A stretch of 64,000 nucleotides of DNA from an uncultured Collinsella sp. Its GTDB lineage: Bacteria > Actinomycetota > Coriobacteriia > Coriobacteriales > Coriobacteriaceae. This document shows, in pieces, positions 42,193 to 50,785 of this stretch; positions within the stretch are counted from its first letter, which is position 1, and every line of letters starts with the position of its first letter. Below the pieces are notes generated by a model. The model was given only the letters and a program-made list of their open reading frames with translations. It did no database searches and was not told the DNA's origin. The translations under genes and the position numbers were made by a program. The stretch is from NCBI GenBank assembly GCA_900540935.1, contig UQHW01000003.1, positions 1 to 64,000 of the forward strand, written 5' to 3'.

Positions 42193-42550
42193 GTCAGACA
42201 GCCTTCGCGCCCAAGAGGCTTTGGAGGCCATCTCCGAAACGAACGAGCGCATCAAGGCTTTTGATATCACCGAGGACCAGTTTCTGCATGCGAATGACGT
42301 GCGGACGAGGGCGTTGGCGGACTCCCTTTTGATGTGTGCGCTTAGGGTGACGGAAGAAGCGGGCAAATTGTCGGAACGCTCGCAGCGGCTTCATCCCGAA
42401 ATTGAATGGCGTGGAATTATCGGCATGAGAAATTATCTTGCGCATGATTACGGCAATGTCGACCGCTCGGTTGTTTGGGATGCAGTGACGATGGAGTTCC
42501 CTGCGCTGGAACGAGCCTGTAGACAAATTGTCTCCGAATCCGAGCGATAG
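42179..42550 (+). CDS. hepT: HEPN-domain toxin, HepT-like (DUF86)
   Basis: The 123-residue helical protein has the HEPN ribonuclease signature RNYLAHDY (Rx4HxY) with Arg84, His89 and Tyr91. The family partners MNT nucleotidyltransferases. The toxin cleaves RNA, and AMPylation near the Tyr inactivates it. It starts inside the antitoxin gene, so the two are translationally coupled. Length and motif are intact, so the toxin may be active. Confidence 0.85.
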   Translation: MIARKSDSLRAQEALEAISETNERIKAFDITEDQFLHANDVRTRALADSLLMCALRVTEEAGKLSERSQRLHPEIEWRGIIGMRNYLAHDYGNVDRSVVWDAVTMEFPALERACRQIVSESER

Positions 42551-42681
42551 TTGCTGGTCATACCCTCCTGCGCACACGTTTTTTGAGCGCTTGATACGCT
42601 TTAACCCTGCGGAAACATTTTTCTGCGATAGTATCTGCGATATAGACCAGTCGAAACCCGCCCGAAAGAAAGGGGAGCGAC

Positions 42682-44019
42682 ATGAACCAGCAGAACATCG
42701 ATTACGTACTCCGCTCCGTAGAGCAGCGTGACATCCGCTTTGTGCGTCTGTGGTTTGTCGACATTCTCGGCCGCCTCAAGAACTTTGCCATTAGCCCCGA
42801 GGACCTCGAGGTCGCTTTTGAGGAGGGTATTGGCTTTGACGGCTCCGCCATCGAGGGCTTTGCCACGCCTGAGGAAGCTGACATGCTGGCGTTTCCCGAT
42901 GCTTCGACCTTCCAGATTTTGCCGTGGCGCCCGAGCCATAATGGCGTCGCCCGCGTGTTCTGCGACGTGTGCACTCCCGATCGCAAGCCGTTTGCCGGCG
43001 ACCCGCGCGATGCCCTGCGCCGAATGTTCCGCAAGGCCGAGAAAGCTGGCTATCTGCTCAACGTGGGCGCCGAGCTGGAGTATTACTACTTCCCCGACGA
43101 GCACACCCCCGAGCCGCTCGACAACGTGGGCTACTTCGATCTTTCGGTGAGCGATGCCGCCCGCGACCTGCGTCGCAATACGGTCCTCACGCTCGAGAAG
43201 ATGTCCGTGCCCGTGGAGTACACCTTCCACGCCGCCGGCCGCTCGCAGCACGGCATGAGCCTGCGTCACGCCGAGGCCCTGAGCATGTCCGACGCCATCA
43301 CCACGGCCAAACTCATCATTAAGCAGCAGGCCTACGAGAGCGGTTGCCACGCCTCCTTTATGCCCAAGCCGTTGGCGGGCGAGGATGGCAGCGCCATGTT
43401 TTTGCATCAGTCGCTGTTCGACCACGACGGCAACAACGTCTTTTGGGGCGAGGGCGACGAGAAGTACCATCTCTCCGACGTTGCCAAGCACTATATGGCC
43501 GGCATCCTGGCGCATGCCCGCGAGATCAGCGCCATCACCAACCCCACGGTCAACTCGTACAAGCGCATCACCACGGGTGGCGACTCCGTGCCGCAGTATG
43601 CCACGTGGGGCCTGCGCAACCGCGCGAGTATGGTCCGCATCCCGGTCTACAAGCCCGGCAAGCAGCTGTCCACGCGCATCGAGCTTCGCAGCCCCGATCC
43701 CATGGCCAATCCGTACCTGGTCAACGCCGTCACGCTGGCGGCTGGTCTGGACGGCATCGAGCGCAAGCTGGAGCTGCCGCCCGAGGCCACGGCCGAGACG
43801 CTCAAGCTTACCGACCGTCAGATGCTCGAGGCCGGCTACACGCCGCTGCCGCGCTCGCTCAAAGAGGCGCTCGATGTGTTTGAGGACTCGCAGTTTATGA
43901 AGGATGCCCTCGGCGAGCACATTCACAGCTTTTTCCTCAAAAAGAAGCGCAACGAGTGGCATAAGTTTGAGTCCACGATCACCGAGTGGGAGATCAAGCA
44001 CTACCTGGCGAACTCCTAA
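42682..44019 (+). CDS. Glutamine synthetase type I-like protein with altered metal site
   Basis: The 445-residue protein aligns end to end with GSI-alpha: GFDGSAIEGF near 51, ELEYYY with Glu131 and Glu133, TFMPKPL-like SFMPKPLAGEDGS, NPTVNSYKR near 287 and RIELRSPDP with Glu334. The segment that reads HHEVAPGQHE in B. subtilis GlnA is FHAAGRSQHG here, so two metal-binding Glu residues are Ala184 and Gly191. The His of GMH is Phe240. Catalysis may be lost or changed. It precedes a GlnR-like regulator by 50 nt. Annotating it simply as glnA could mislead. Confidence 0.85.
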   Translation: MNQQNIDYVLRSVEQRDIRFVRLWFVDILGRLKNFAISPEDLEVAFEEGIGFDGSAIEGFATPEEADMLAFPDASTFQILPWRPSHNGVARVFCDVCTPDRKPFAGDPRDALRRMFRKAEKAGYLLNVGAELEYYYFPDEHTPEPLDNVGYFDLSVSDAARDLRRNTVLTLEKMSVPVEYTFHAAGRSQHGMSLRHAEALSMSDAITTAKLIIKQQAYESGCHASFMPKPLAGEDGSAMFLHQSLFDHDGNNVFWGEGDEKYHLSDVAKHYMAGILAHAREISAITNPTVNSYKRITTGGDSVPQYATWGLRNRASMVRIPVYKPGKQLSTRIELRSPDPMANPYLVNAVTLAAGLDGIERKLELPPEATAETLKLTDRQMLEAGYTPLPRSLKEALDVFEDSQFMKDALGEHIHSFFLKKKRNEWHKFESTITEWEIKHYLANS

Positions 44020-44069
44020 TCGCGCTGGCTTGTTCCAGTACGATTGAGCTCATTTCCTTGGAGGCCGAT

Positions 44070-44732
44070 ATGTCCGAAAAGAGTGCCCTGTTCATGGCGC
44101 GCACGACGCGCTTCCACGAGTTTGCCCGCAGCTTGACGACCACCTTGGGTGTCGAGGTGAGCCTGGCCACCCCCGATTCGCCGACTGCGGCGCACGACTT
44201 TGACCTGCTGATCCTCGATTCCGATGGCATTCGCAGCGACCGCATCGATCAGATTGCCAAGTGGCTTGACGATCGCGGCGGTGTCCCCATGTTGGTGATC
44301 GTCGACGACGAGGCGCTCGGCACCCTGCGCCTGCCCAATCACGCGCATGCCGACTTTGTGTGCCCCACGGCGACGCCCAACGAGCTCAAGGCTCGCGCGC
44401 AGCGCTTGATGGGCGAGGAGGAGACCGTTACCGCCGACGATGTGCTCAACATCGATAACCTCGAGATCAACCTGGCTACCTACCAGGTGACGCTCGATAA
44501 CGAGCCCATCGACCTGACGCTGATGGAGTACTCGCTGCTGAGCTTTTTGGCGACGCACCCCAACCGTGCCTACAGCCGCGAGGTGCTGCTGCACCGCGTG
44601 TGGGGCTTTGAGTACTGCGGCGGCACGCGCACCGTCGACGTGCACATCCGACGCATCCGCTCCAAGGTGGGCCCGCAGATCGCGGCACACATCACCACCG
44701 TCCGCGGCGTGGGCTATCTGTTTAAGGACTAG
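44070..44732 (+). CDS. Orphan OmpR-type regulator, GlnR-like atypical receiver
   Basis: This 220-residue protein has a degenerate receiver domain and a clear OmpR winged helix (residues about 125-220, with LTLMEYSLLSFLATHP and VDVHIRRIRSKVG, ending GVGYLF). Asp50 is kept, but the N-terminal acidic pair and the Lys of the KP motif (CPTATP here) are missing, as in phosphorylation-independent GlnR of actinobacteria. Its position after a GS-like gene supports a nitrogen-control role. The ATG follows TTGGAGG. Confidence 0.82.
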   Translation: MSEKSALFMARTTRFHEFARSLTTTLGVEVSLATPDSPTAAHDFDLLILDSDGIRSDRIDQIAKWLDDRGGVPMLVIVDDEALGTLRLPNHAHADFVCPTATPNELKARAQRLMGEEETVTADDVLNIDNLEINLATYQVTLDNEPIDLTLMEYSLLSFLATHPNRAYSREVLLHRVWGFEYCGGTRTVDVHIRRIRSKVGPQIAAHITTVRGVGYLFKD

Positions 44733-44736
44733 CTTT

Positions 44737-44773
44737 CCACCACAAAGGGGACAGGCACTTTTGTGGTGGTTTT
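44737..44773 (+). terminator. Terminator-like CCACCACAAA palindrome, copy 1
   Basis: CCACCACAAA (44737-44746) pairs with TTTGTGGTGG (44760-44769), followed by TTTT, 4 nt after the regulator stop. The spacer contains GGGGACAGGCAC. Related hairpins lie at 60967, 62551 and 63516. Confidence 0.75.
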
Positions 44774-44887
44774 GACGCAGGTACGGATTCCTTTCGGGTC
44801 TGCGGCAGAACTTAAGCCTTCCTAAAAGATTGCGTTCTCATACACTTGCGCCCGCATATTGGGGTACAACTCAACGTGAACAATGAT

Positions 44888-44914
44888 GGCCCGCCACATG
44901 TTTGGCGGGCCTTT
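44888..44914 (+). terminator. Hairpin in the leader of the HtrA gene
   Basis: GGCCCGCC (44888-44895) and GGCGGGCC (44904-44911) form an 8-bp stem followed by TTT. It lies 27 nt before the protease start and could act as an attenuator or as a weak end for upstream transcripts. Confidence 0.5.
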
Positions 44915-44940
44915 GGTTATTTGACGAAAGGATCGCAGCT

Positions 44941-46401
44941 ATGAGCGAGTACGATTCCCAGCGTCCCCAGGATGCGGGCAACGCCGGCGAGACCCAGCAG
45001 CAGCCGCGTGTGCAGGTGGAGTCGACGCCTGCCGACAACAACATTCCCTACGTGCAGGCCTACGACACGCAGACCGGCAAGCCGCTGGGCGGCCAGCAGG
45101 TTGTAAACAAGCACACAGTGGTCAAGACCAAGACCAAAAAGCTGCCGATCTTTATTACGGCGCTCGCCGGTTGTGCCTGCGGAGCTCTGCTGGTCATTGC
45201 GCTTATCATGAGTGGCACGCTCGATATCGGCGGCGGCAAGAACGCCGTGACGGCGGGTGCTTCGGGTTCGTCGACGCAAAAGATCACCATTGACTCCGAG
45301 GATACTACGCTGGCCGAGGCCGTTTCTGCCAAGGCGTTGCCCTCCGTGGTTTCCATCACCGCCACTTCGAGCGGCAGCCAGAATGGCTCGCTTTCGCAGT
45401 CTGCTGATGAGTCGGACAGCTCGGGCAGCGTCGGCTCGGGCGTGGTGCTCGATACCGAGGGCCACATCCTCACCAACAACCACGTGGTCGATGGTTACGA
45501 CCAGTACGTGGTGACCATGGACGACGGCACCACCTATGAGGCCGAGTTCGTGGGCAACGATGCTTCGAGCGACCTCGCCGTCATTAAGCTCAAGGACGCC
45601 GACGCCTCCAAGCTCACGCCGATCGAGATCGGCGACTCCTCCAAGCTCAACGTGGGCGAGTGGGTCATGGCGATCGGCTCGCCGTTCGGCAACGAGCAGT
45701 CTGTCTCCACGGGTATCGTGTCGGCGCTGTATCGCTCCACGGCTATGAGCTCTACCAGCGGTAACACCATCTATGCCAACATGATCCAGACCGATGCCGC
45801 CATCAACCCGGGCAACTCTGGCGGCGCGCTCGTCAACGACAATGGCGAGCTTGTGGGTATCAACTCGCTCATCGAGAGCTACTCGGGCTCCAGCTCGGGC
45901 GTGGGCTTTGCCATTCCCGTTAACTACGCCAAGAACATTGCCGACCAGATCATCGACGGCAAGACGCCGGTGCATCCGTACATGGGCGCTACGCTTTCGA
46001 GCGTCAATGCGCTCAACGCCCGCACCAACAAGCTGAGCACCGATAGCGGCGCGTATGTGGCGAGCGTCGTTGAGGACGGCCCTGCCGCCAAGGCTGGCAT
46101 TCAGGAGGGCGATGTCATTACCAAGCTGGGCGACGACGAGATTACGAGCGCCGATGGCCTGATCATCGCGCTGCGCAGCCACGAGGTGGGCGAGAAGGTC
46201 GAGATCACGCTCATGCGCGGCAAGGAAGAGAAGAAGGTCACCGTCGAGCTGGGCTCCGATGAGGAGCTGCAGAACCAGCAGCAGGACGACAGTTCGACCG
46301 ACACCGGCAACGGCGGTATTACCGACGAGCAGCTGCGCCAGTACCTGGAGGAGCTGCTGGGCCAGCAGGGCCAGGGTCAGGGCTACGGCCAGGGTTACTA
46401 A
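44941..46401 (+). CDS. HtrA/DegP-like membrane-anchored serine protease with PDZ domain
   Basis: This 486-residue protease has a cytoplasmic N-terminus, one membrane helix (residues 68-91), a trypsin-like domain with the triad His181 (TNNHVV), Asp211 (SSDLAV) and Ser293 (NPGNSGGAL), and a PDZ domain (about 360-445). A Gln/Gly-rich tail ends QGQGYGQGY. HtrA proteins degrade or refold damaged extracytoplasmic proteins. The ATG at 44941 follows GAAAGGATC. A strong terminator follows the gene. Confidence 0.93.
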   Translation: MSEYDSQRPQDAGNAGETQQQPRVQVESTPADNNIPYVQAYDTQTGKPLGGQQVVNKHTVVKTKTKKLPIFITALAGCACGALLVIALIMSGTLDIGGGKNAVTAGASGSSTQKITIDSEDTTLAEAVSAKALPSVVSITATSSGSQNGSLSQSADESDSSGSVGSGVVLDTEGHILTNNHVVDGYDQYVVTMDDGTTYEAEFVGNDASSDLAVIKLKDADASKLTPIEIGDSSKLNVGEWVMAIGSPFGNEQSVSTGIVSALYRSTAMSSTSGNTIYANMIQTDAAINPGNSGGALVNDNGELVGINSLIESYSGSSSGVGFAIPVNYAKNIADQIIDGKTPVHPYMGATLSSVNALNARTNKLSTDSGAYVASVVEDGPAAKAGIQEGDVITKLGDDEITSADGLIIALRSHEVGEKVEITLMRGKEEKKVTVELGSDEELQNQQQDDSSTDTGNGGITDEQLRQYLEELLGQQGQGQGYGQGY

Positions 46402-46427
46402 CGAGCCATTTCGCACATGCCGAAGCC

Positions 46428-46467
46428 AGAGGGGCTGTCCCATCAACGCGAGACAGCCCCTCTTTTC
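46428..46467 (+). terminator. Terminator after the HtrA gene
   Basis: AGAGGGGCTGTC (46428-46439) pairs with GACAGCCCCTCT (46452-46463), followed by TTTTCG. Confidence 0.9.
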
Positions 46468-46537
46468 GTACCGATCCCTTGGGGACGGAGGAAAACGGAT
46501 CACTTGTGGCTGGCAAGAGGCCTGGTTCGTAATGGTC

Positions 46538-46740
46538 TGGACAGTTAGTTCAGATACGTATAAATCTGGGGCAGCTTGGGATGCGTTTTGAGCAATTTTT
46601 GATTGGGATGGGGTTTGAATGGGTGTTTGGGAGGGCGAGCGGGACGTTTACATGGTCTCAGGGAGCCCATATTAGTTGAAACAGGGGTGTTCGTGCCTAA
46701 TCCAGCTCTAGGATTTATACGTATCTGAACTAACTGTCCA
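46538..46740. mobile_element. MITE-like element with 29-bp perfect terminal inverted repeats
   Basis: TGGACAGTTAGTTCAGATAC and nine further bases (46538-46566) are exactly complementary to 46712-46740. The 203-bp element has no ORF of its own. It lies between htrA and ligA; a -35/-10 for ligA would have to lie between it and 46848. I could not identify a target-site duplication. The 46402-46848 gap holds this element and the htrA terminator. Confidence 0.75.
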
Positions 46741-46848
46741 CCCCAGTCTGGCGGCTGCCGATTCGGTGCGGTTTGAGACCGCTATTCGGCCCCATTGCGA
46801 CCGGTGGTACTCTTGTATCCGTTTGAAATCGAGCGAAGGAGTGCCGCT

Positions 46849-49077
46849 ATGGAGCAATCGAGCCTGTTTGGTGACGGCGTGGACATCGATACCGAAACAC
46901 CCGCGACCGCGGAAGCCACCGCACCGACCGACGCCCGTGCCCAGGCGGCAGCGCGTGCGGCCGAGCTGCGCCACGAGCTCGATTACCACGCCTATCGCTA
47001 CTACATGCTCGATGCGCCCGAGATCACGGACGCAGCCTTTGACAAAATGCTCGTTGAGCTGCAGGAAATCGAGGCGACCTACCCCGACCTGGTGACGTCC
47101 GACAGCTATACCCAGCGCGTGGGCGGGTACGTGAGCGAGCAGTTTACGCCGGTCACGCATATGGCACGCATGTATTCTATGGACGATGCCATGGATCTGG
47201 ACGAACTTGACGCGTGGCTCCAGCGCACTGAGGATGCGCTCGGTGCTGGTAGCGTCACCTATACCTGCGAGCTTAAGATCGACGGTCTGGGCGTGGCGCT
47301 TACCTACCAAAACGGCACCTTCGTGCGCGCGGCAACGCGCGGCGACGGCACCACGGGCGAGGACGTATCGCTCAACGTCCGTACCATCAAGGATGTGCCC
47401 ATGCATCTGTCCGAGGCGGCGCTCGCCCACATGGGCGCTGACCGCGAGCGCACCATCGAGGTACGCGGCGAGGTCTATATGCCCAAGGGCAGTTTTGTTC
47501 GTCTGAATGAAGAGGCCGATGCCGAGGGGCGCGATCCCTTCGCCAACCCGCGCAACGCCGCCGCAGGATCCTTACGCCAAAAGGACCCCAAGATCACGGC
47601 ACGCCGCGACCTGGCCACCTTTATCTATGCCATCGCCGATACCGACCCGCTGCACGTCCACAGCCAGCGCGAGTTCCTCGACTGGCTGCGTAGCGCCGGC
47701 TTTAGCGTCAACCCCAACGTGGCCCGTTGTGCCACGCCCGCCGAGGTTCACGAGTTCTGCGCCCAGGCGCTCGAGCATCGCGGCGACCTGAACTACGACA
47801 TCGACGGCGTGGTCGTAAAGGTGGACAGCTTTCAGCAGCAGCTCGACCTGGGCTTTACCGCCCGCGCACCGCGCTGGGCCATTGCCTTTAAGTTCCCGCC
47901 CGAGGAAAAGCAGACCGTCCTGCGCGAAATTCGCATCCAGGTGGGCCGCACCGGTGTGCTCACGCCGGTCGCCGAGTTCGACCCGGTGACAGTCGCCGGC
48001 TCCACCATCGCGCGCGCTACGCTGCACAACATCGACGAGATCCGTCGCAAAAACGTGCGCGAGGGCGACACTATCATCGTGCACAAGGCAGGCGACGTAA
48101 TCCCCGAGGTCGTGGGACCGGTGCTCGACAAGCGCCCGGCCGATTCGGTCGACTGGCACATGCCCGAGGCCTGCCCCGTGTGCGGCAGCCCCGTGGTTCA
48201 CGAGGATGGCGAGGTCGCCTACCGTTGCGTCTCCATCGACTGCCCCGCACAGCTCAAGGAGCGCCTGCTCCACTGGGTGAGCCGCGGCTGCATGGACGTC
48301 GACGGCCTGGGCGACGAGATCGTCGACAAGATGATCGCCGCCGGACTGATCCATGATGTCGCGGACTTCTACCAGCTCACGGTCGACGACATCGCCGGAC
48401 TGGACACGGGGCGCACCTATGCCAGCTCCAACAGCAAAAAGGGCGTCAAGAAGGGCGATCCCATTCCGGTGGGCCTTAAGACGGCCGAGAAAATCATTGC
48501 CGAGCTCAACAAGTCCAAGAGCCAGCCACTCGGTCGCGTGCTGTTTGCCCTGGGCATCCGCCACGTGGGCAAGAGCGTGGGCGAGGTCATCGCCGAGCGA
48601 TTCCTGTCGATTGACAAGCTTATCTTGGCGAGCGAAGAGGATATTGCCGAGTGCGAGGGCATCGGTCCCAAGATTGCGGCGAGCGTCAAGCAGTTCCTGG
48701 CCGTGCCCGAGAACCTTGCCGTGCTGGAGCGCCTGCGCCAGGCGGGCCTGTCGCTCGAGGTCGACTTGGGCGCCGCGCACGCGCAAGCCGCAGCCGACGC
48801 TGGCGTGGCGGGCGAGCTCGCCGACGCACAGCCACTCGCGGGTCTGACCTTCGTGCTCACCGGCACGCTCGTCAACCGCACGCGCGACGAGGCGGGCGCG
48901 GCACTCAAGGTGCTTGGCGCCAAGGTTTCGGGCAGCGTGTCAAAGAAGACGAGCTATCTGGTCGCCGGCCCCAAAGCGGGCTCAAAGCTCACCAAGGCCG
49001 AGCAGCTGGGTGTGCCCGTGTTGGATGAGGCGGCACTTGAACAGATTTTGGCGACGGGTAGGGTCCCGGAGGCATAA
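46849..49077 (+). CDS. ligA: NAD-dependent DNA ligase
   Basis: LigA seals nicks in DNA during replication and repair. The 742-residue protein has the Ia domain (ELRHELDYHAYRYYMLD), the adenylation motif KIDG with Lys143, the OB fold, a zinc finger CPVCGSPVV...CVSIDCPAQ, HhH repeats and a C-terminal BRCT domain (about 665-742). It is longer than the usual 670 residues because of an N-terminal acidic tail and an insert GRTYASSNSKKGVKKGDP after the zinc finger. The ATG follows GCGAAGGAG. Confidence 0.96.
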   Translation: MEQSSLFGDGVDIDTETPATAEATAPTDARAQAAARAAELRHELDYHAYRYYMLDAPEITDAAFDKMLVELQEIEATYPDLVTSDSYTQRVGGYVSEQFTPVTHMARMYSMDDAMDLDELDAWLQRTEDALGAGSVTYTCELKIDGLGVALTYQNGTFVRAATRGDGTTGEDVSLNVRTIKDVPMHLSEAALAHMGADRERTIEVRGEVYMPKGSFVRLNEEADAEGRDPFANPRNAAAGSLRQKDPKITARRDLATFIYAIADTDPLHVHSQREFLDWLRSAGFSVNPNVARCATPAEVHEFCAQALEHRGDLNYDIDGVVVKVDSFQQQLDLGFTARAPRWAIAFKFPPEEKQTVLREIRIQVGRTGVLTPVAEFDPVTVAGSTIARATLHNIDEIRRKNVREGDTIIVHKAGDVIPEVVGPVLDKRPADSVDWHMPEACPVCGSPVVHEDGEVAYRCVSIDCPAQLKERLLHWVSRGCMDVDGLGDEIVDKMIAAGLIHDVADFYQLTVDDIAGLDTGRTYASSNSKKGVKKGDPIPVGLKTAEKIIAELNKSKSQPLGRVLFALGIRHVGKSVGEVIAERFLSIDKLILASEEDIAECEGIGPKIAASVKQFLAVPENLAVLERLRQAGLSLEVDLGAAHAQAAADAGVAGELADAQPLAGLTFVLTGTLVNRTRDEAGAALKVLGAKVSGSVSKKTSYLVAGPKAGSKLTKAEQLGVPVLDEAALEQILATGRVPEA

Positions 49078-49084
49078 TGATTTG

Positions 49085-49116
49085 TTGAGGAACTGCGCAG
49101 AGGCTCAGTTCCTCAA
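49085..49116. terminator. Hairpin between ligA and the convergent lipoprotein gene
   Basis: TTGAGGAACTG (49085-49095) and CAGTTCCTCAA (49106-49116) form a perfect 11-bp stem that overlaps the last codon of the minus-strand gene. The T run is weak on both strands. Confidence 0.6.
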
Positions 49117-49499
49117 CATCTCCTTATAGTGTTTGCCTGTTCAATTTCGATATCGTTTCCCTCGTATGATCCAGATGCGTCTACCGACTCAAAGCGTGAG
49201 TAGGAAACTCTTGTCCCAACTTTGATTTGGGAAAGCTTGTCTTTGATTCGGCCAGATGAGGGGAATGTAATCCGGGTTTGCTTTCCAGCGTCGGTGTAGC
49301 GGGGACTGTTGTCTGTTTGGATTACGAGTTCCGTTCCCTCAATAGAATGAACGCTGCCGGCTCCAAAGACAAGGTAATCATCTCCTCCGCTATAGCGGGC
49401 TCTATCTGTGCATGAAGAAACGGATGCAAACATAGCGAAAATCACCAATATCGTAACCAGGGCAAAGGCCGTGGTGCCATAGCATTTTGATGGTGCCAT
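49113..49499 (-). CDS. Small predicted lipoprotein, function unknown
   Basis: The 128-residue product has a hydrophobic N-terminus (about residues 10-30) ending in a lipobox-like VSSC, so it is probably a secreted lipoprotein. The mature part is Ser-rich with short beta-like segments (IEGTELVIQTDNSPRY, IKVGTRVSYSRF) and resembles an OB-like fold of unknown role. The ATG at 49499 is 5 nt past the stop of the upstream gene, so the two are probably co-transcribed. A TTG at 49511 is an alternative start. GC is lower than in the flanking genes. Confidence 0.6.
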   Translation of the reverse strand: MAPSKCYGTTAFALVTILVIFAMFASVSSCTDRARYSGGDDYLVFGAGSVHSIEGTELVIQTDNSPRYTDAGKQTRITFPSSGRIKDKLSQIKVGTRVSYSRFESVDASGSYEGNDIEIEQANTIRRC

Positions 49500-49504
49500 C
49501 CGGT

Positions 49505-50677
49505 CTACCAAAAGACTGTTCCGTTCAATTTGACCATATTGGGCGTTGCATAGTTAATCGCTCGGGGATAAGTGTTCCATCCGTCGAATACTTCGAGCCA
49601 CTGCAGTTCGATGCCAGAGCTTCCATTATGCCCAGTAAAATAGCCAGTTACCGTGACTGTATGACCTGATAGCTCGACGGATCCTTCACTGTTTCGGCTG
49701 TTGATCCACATATGATACAAGCCGATATTCCCTTGATCGATAGTTGCTCTGTACTGAGCGAATTGAGGCTGATAACCGAAAAATTGAGTATTAAGTGCTC
49801 TACCCTTTTGAGCGGCAAGACTTTTAAACGGAACAATTCCATCTGGGATGATCGTGCTTCCGTACTCGACGCCCTGATCATTGGTCTTATACGTTGTTGT
49901 GCCAGTGACGTTCCATATTTCTTTATAATAATCGGGATTAAATTGATTAGCGTTTGAACTGGTGAGACCGTAATGCATTGATACAGCGTACAAGGCAGAA
50001 ACGACGCATGCATACTTATTAGTGCGGGCTTCAACTAATGATTCCGAGACTCCTCGGAACGGTATTCCGTTTAAATCGTCTATTTGGAAATGCAACATCA
50101 AGTCATCTTCATTGATAATGACTGCATCCCATGAAGTTGGGTTATTGCTTTGAGGTGCTATACCCTTTTCGGTGACAATTGGGACAGACCGTATATTGTT
50201 ATAGTTGGTTACACAGTCTCTAGTTCCTGGCACCAAAGTTCCATATTCAATATCGTTGTACGAAATTAGTACGGTTGGGTTTGTGGCCTGTTGGCCGGAA
50301 TAAGTTGAAATGGCGTTTGATAGAGAAGCTGAAATCGGGAGAATGGTATCGCCGAGGGTTATCTCCTTCAGAAGCCCAGGATATGATGCGTCAAGTATTA
50401 AATAACCGTAAGGGCTTCCTTCCCTTGTGACACTGATTTCATAGCCACAGATAAGGCCGATTTGTTGGCATACGGGAACGATTTGCTCGATCTCTAAGTT
50501 CGCGGATCCGTCGACGATGGGCAACAGGGAAAGCGCGTAGTCTTGTGCTAGGTCTGATGTAAAAGCGACGGATGAGTTTGAGTCGGCAGCGAATACTCTT
50601 GTTGGGCGTGACGCGGATAAGCCGATGATCGAGGCTAGGCCGAGAAGAAACGAGCGACGTGATTGAACTCTGGGCAT
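49505..50677 (-). CDS. Tat-exported cysteine-peptidase-like protein
   Basis: The 390-residue protein begins with a twin-arginine-type signal SRRSFLLGLASIIG and a cleavage site near VFA-AD at residue 30. The C-terminal half has the layout of a papain-fold peptidase: Cys224 in KYACVVSALYAVSMHYG, His339 in LSGHTVTVTGYF and an Asp-Gly-Trp-Asn at 365-368. This suggests a C10- or C39-like enzyme, but the family is not certain. Codons are AT-richer than in the neighbours, a sign of transfer. It is paired with the small lipoprotein gene. Confidence 0.65.
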   Translation of the reverse strand: MPRVQSRRSFLLGLASIIGLSASRPTRVFAADSNSSVAFTSDLAQDYALSLLPIVDGSANLEIEQIVPVCQQIGLICGYEISVTREGSPYGYLILDASYPGLLKEITLGDTILPISASLSNAISTYSGQQATNPTVLISYNDIEYGTLVPGTRDCVTNYNNIRSVPIVTEKGIAPQSNNPTSWDAVIINEDDLMLHFQIDDLNGIPFRGVSESLVEARTNKYACVVSALYAVSMHYGLTSSNANQFNPDYYKEIWNVTGTTTYKTNDQGVEYGSTIIPDGIVPFKSLAAQKGRALNTQFFGYQPQFAQYRATIDQGNIGLYHMWINSRNSEGSVELSGHTVTVTGYFTGHNGSSGIELQWLEVFDGWNTYPRAINYATPNMVKLNGTVFW

Positions 50678-50785
50678 AATGTCTCCTGCCTATGGGGGGC
50701 AATATGCTGTCATTTTATTTGCTACAAAATACAATCTAATTCGGATTAAGGTAAATGGATGGAATTGCTCGATAAATGGTAGTGA

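Noticed and set aside
46478..46505. GGGGACGGAGGAAAACGGATCA as a repeat
   Set aside because: It looked like a known type of dispersed repeat, but I found no second copy or inverted partner in this window.
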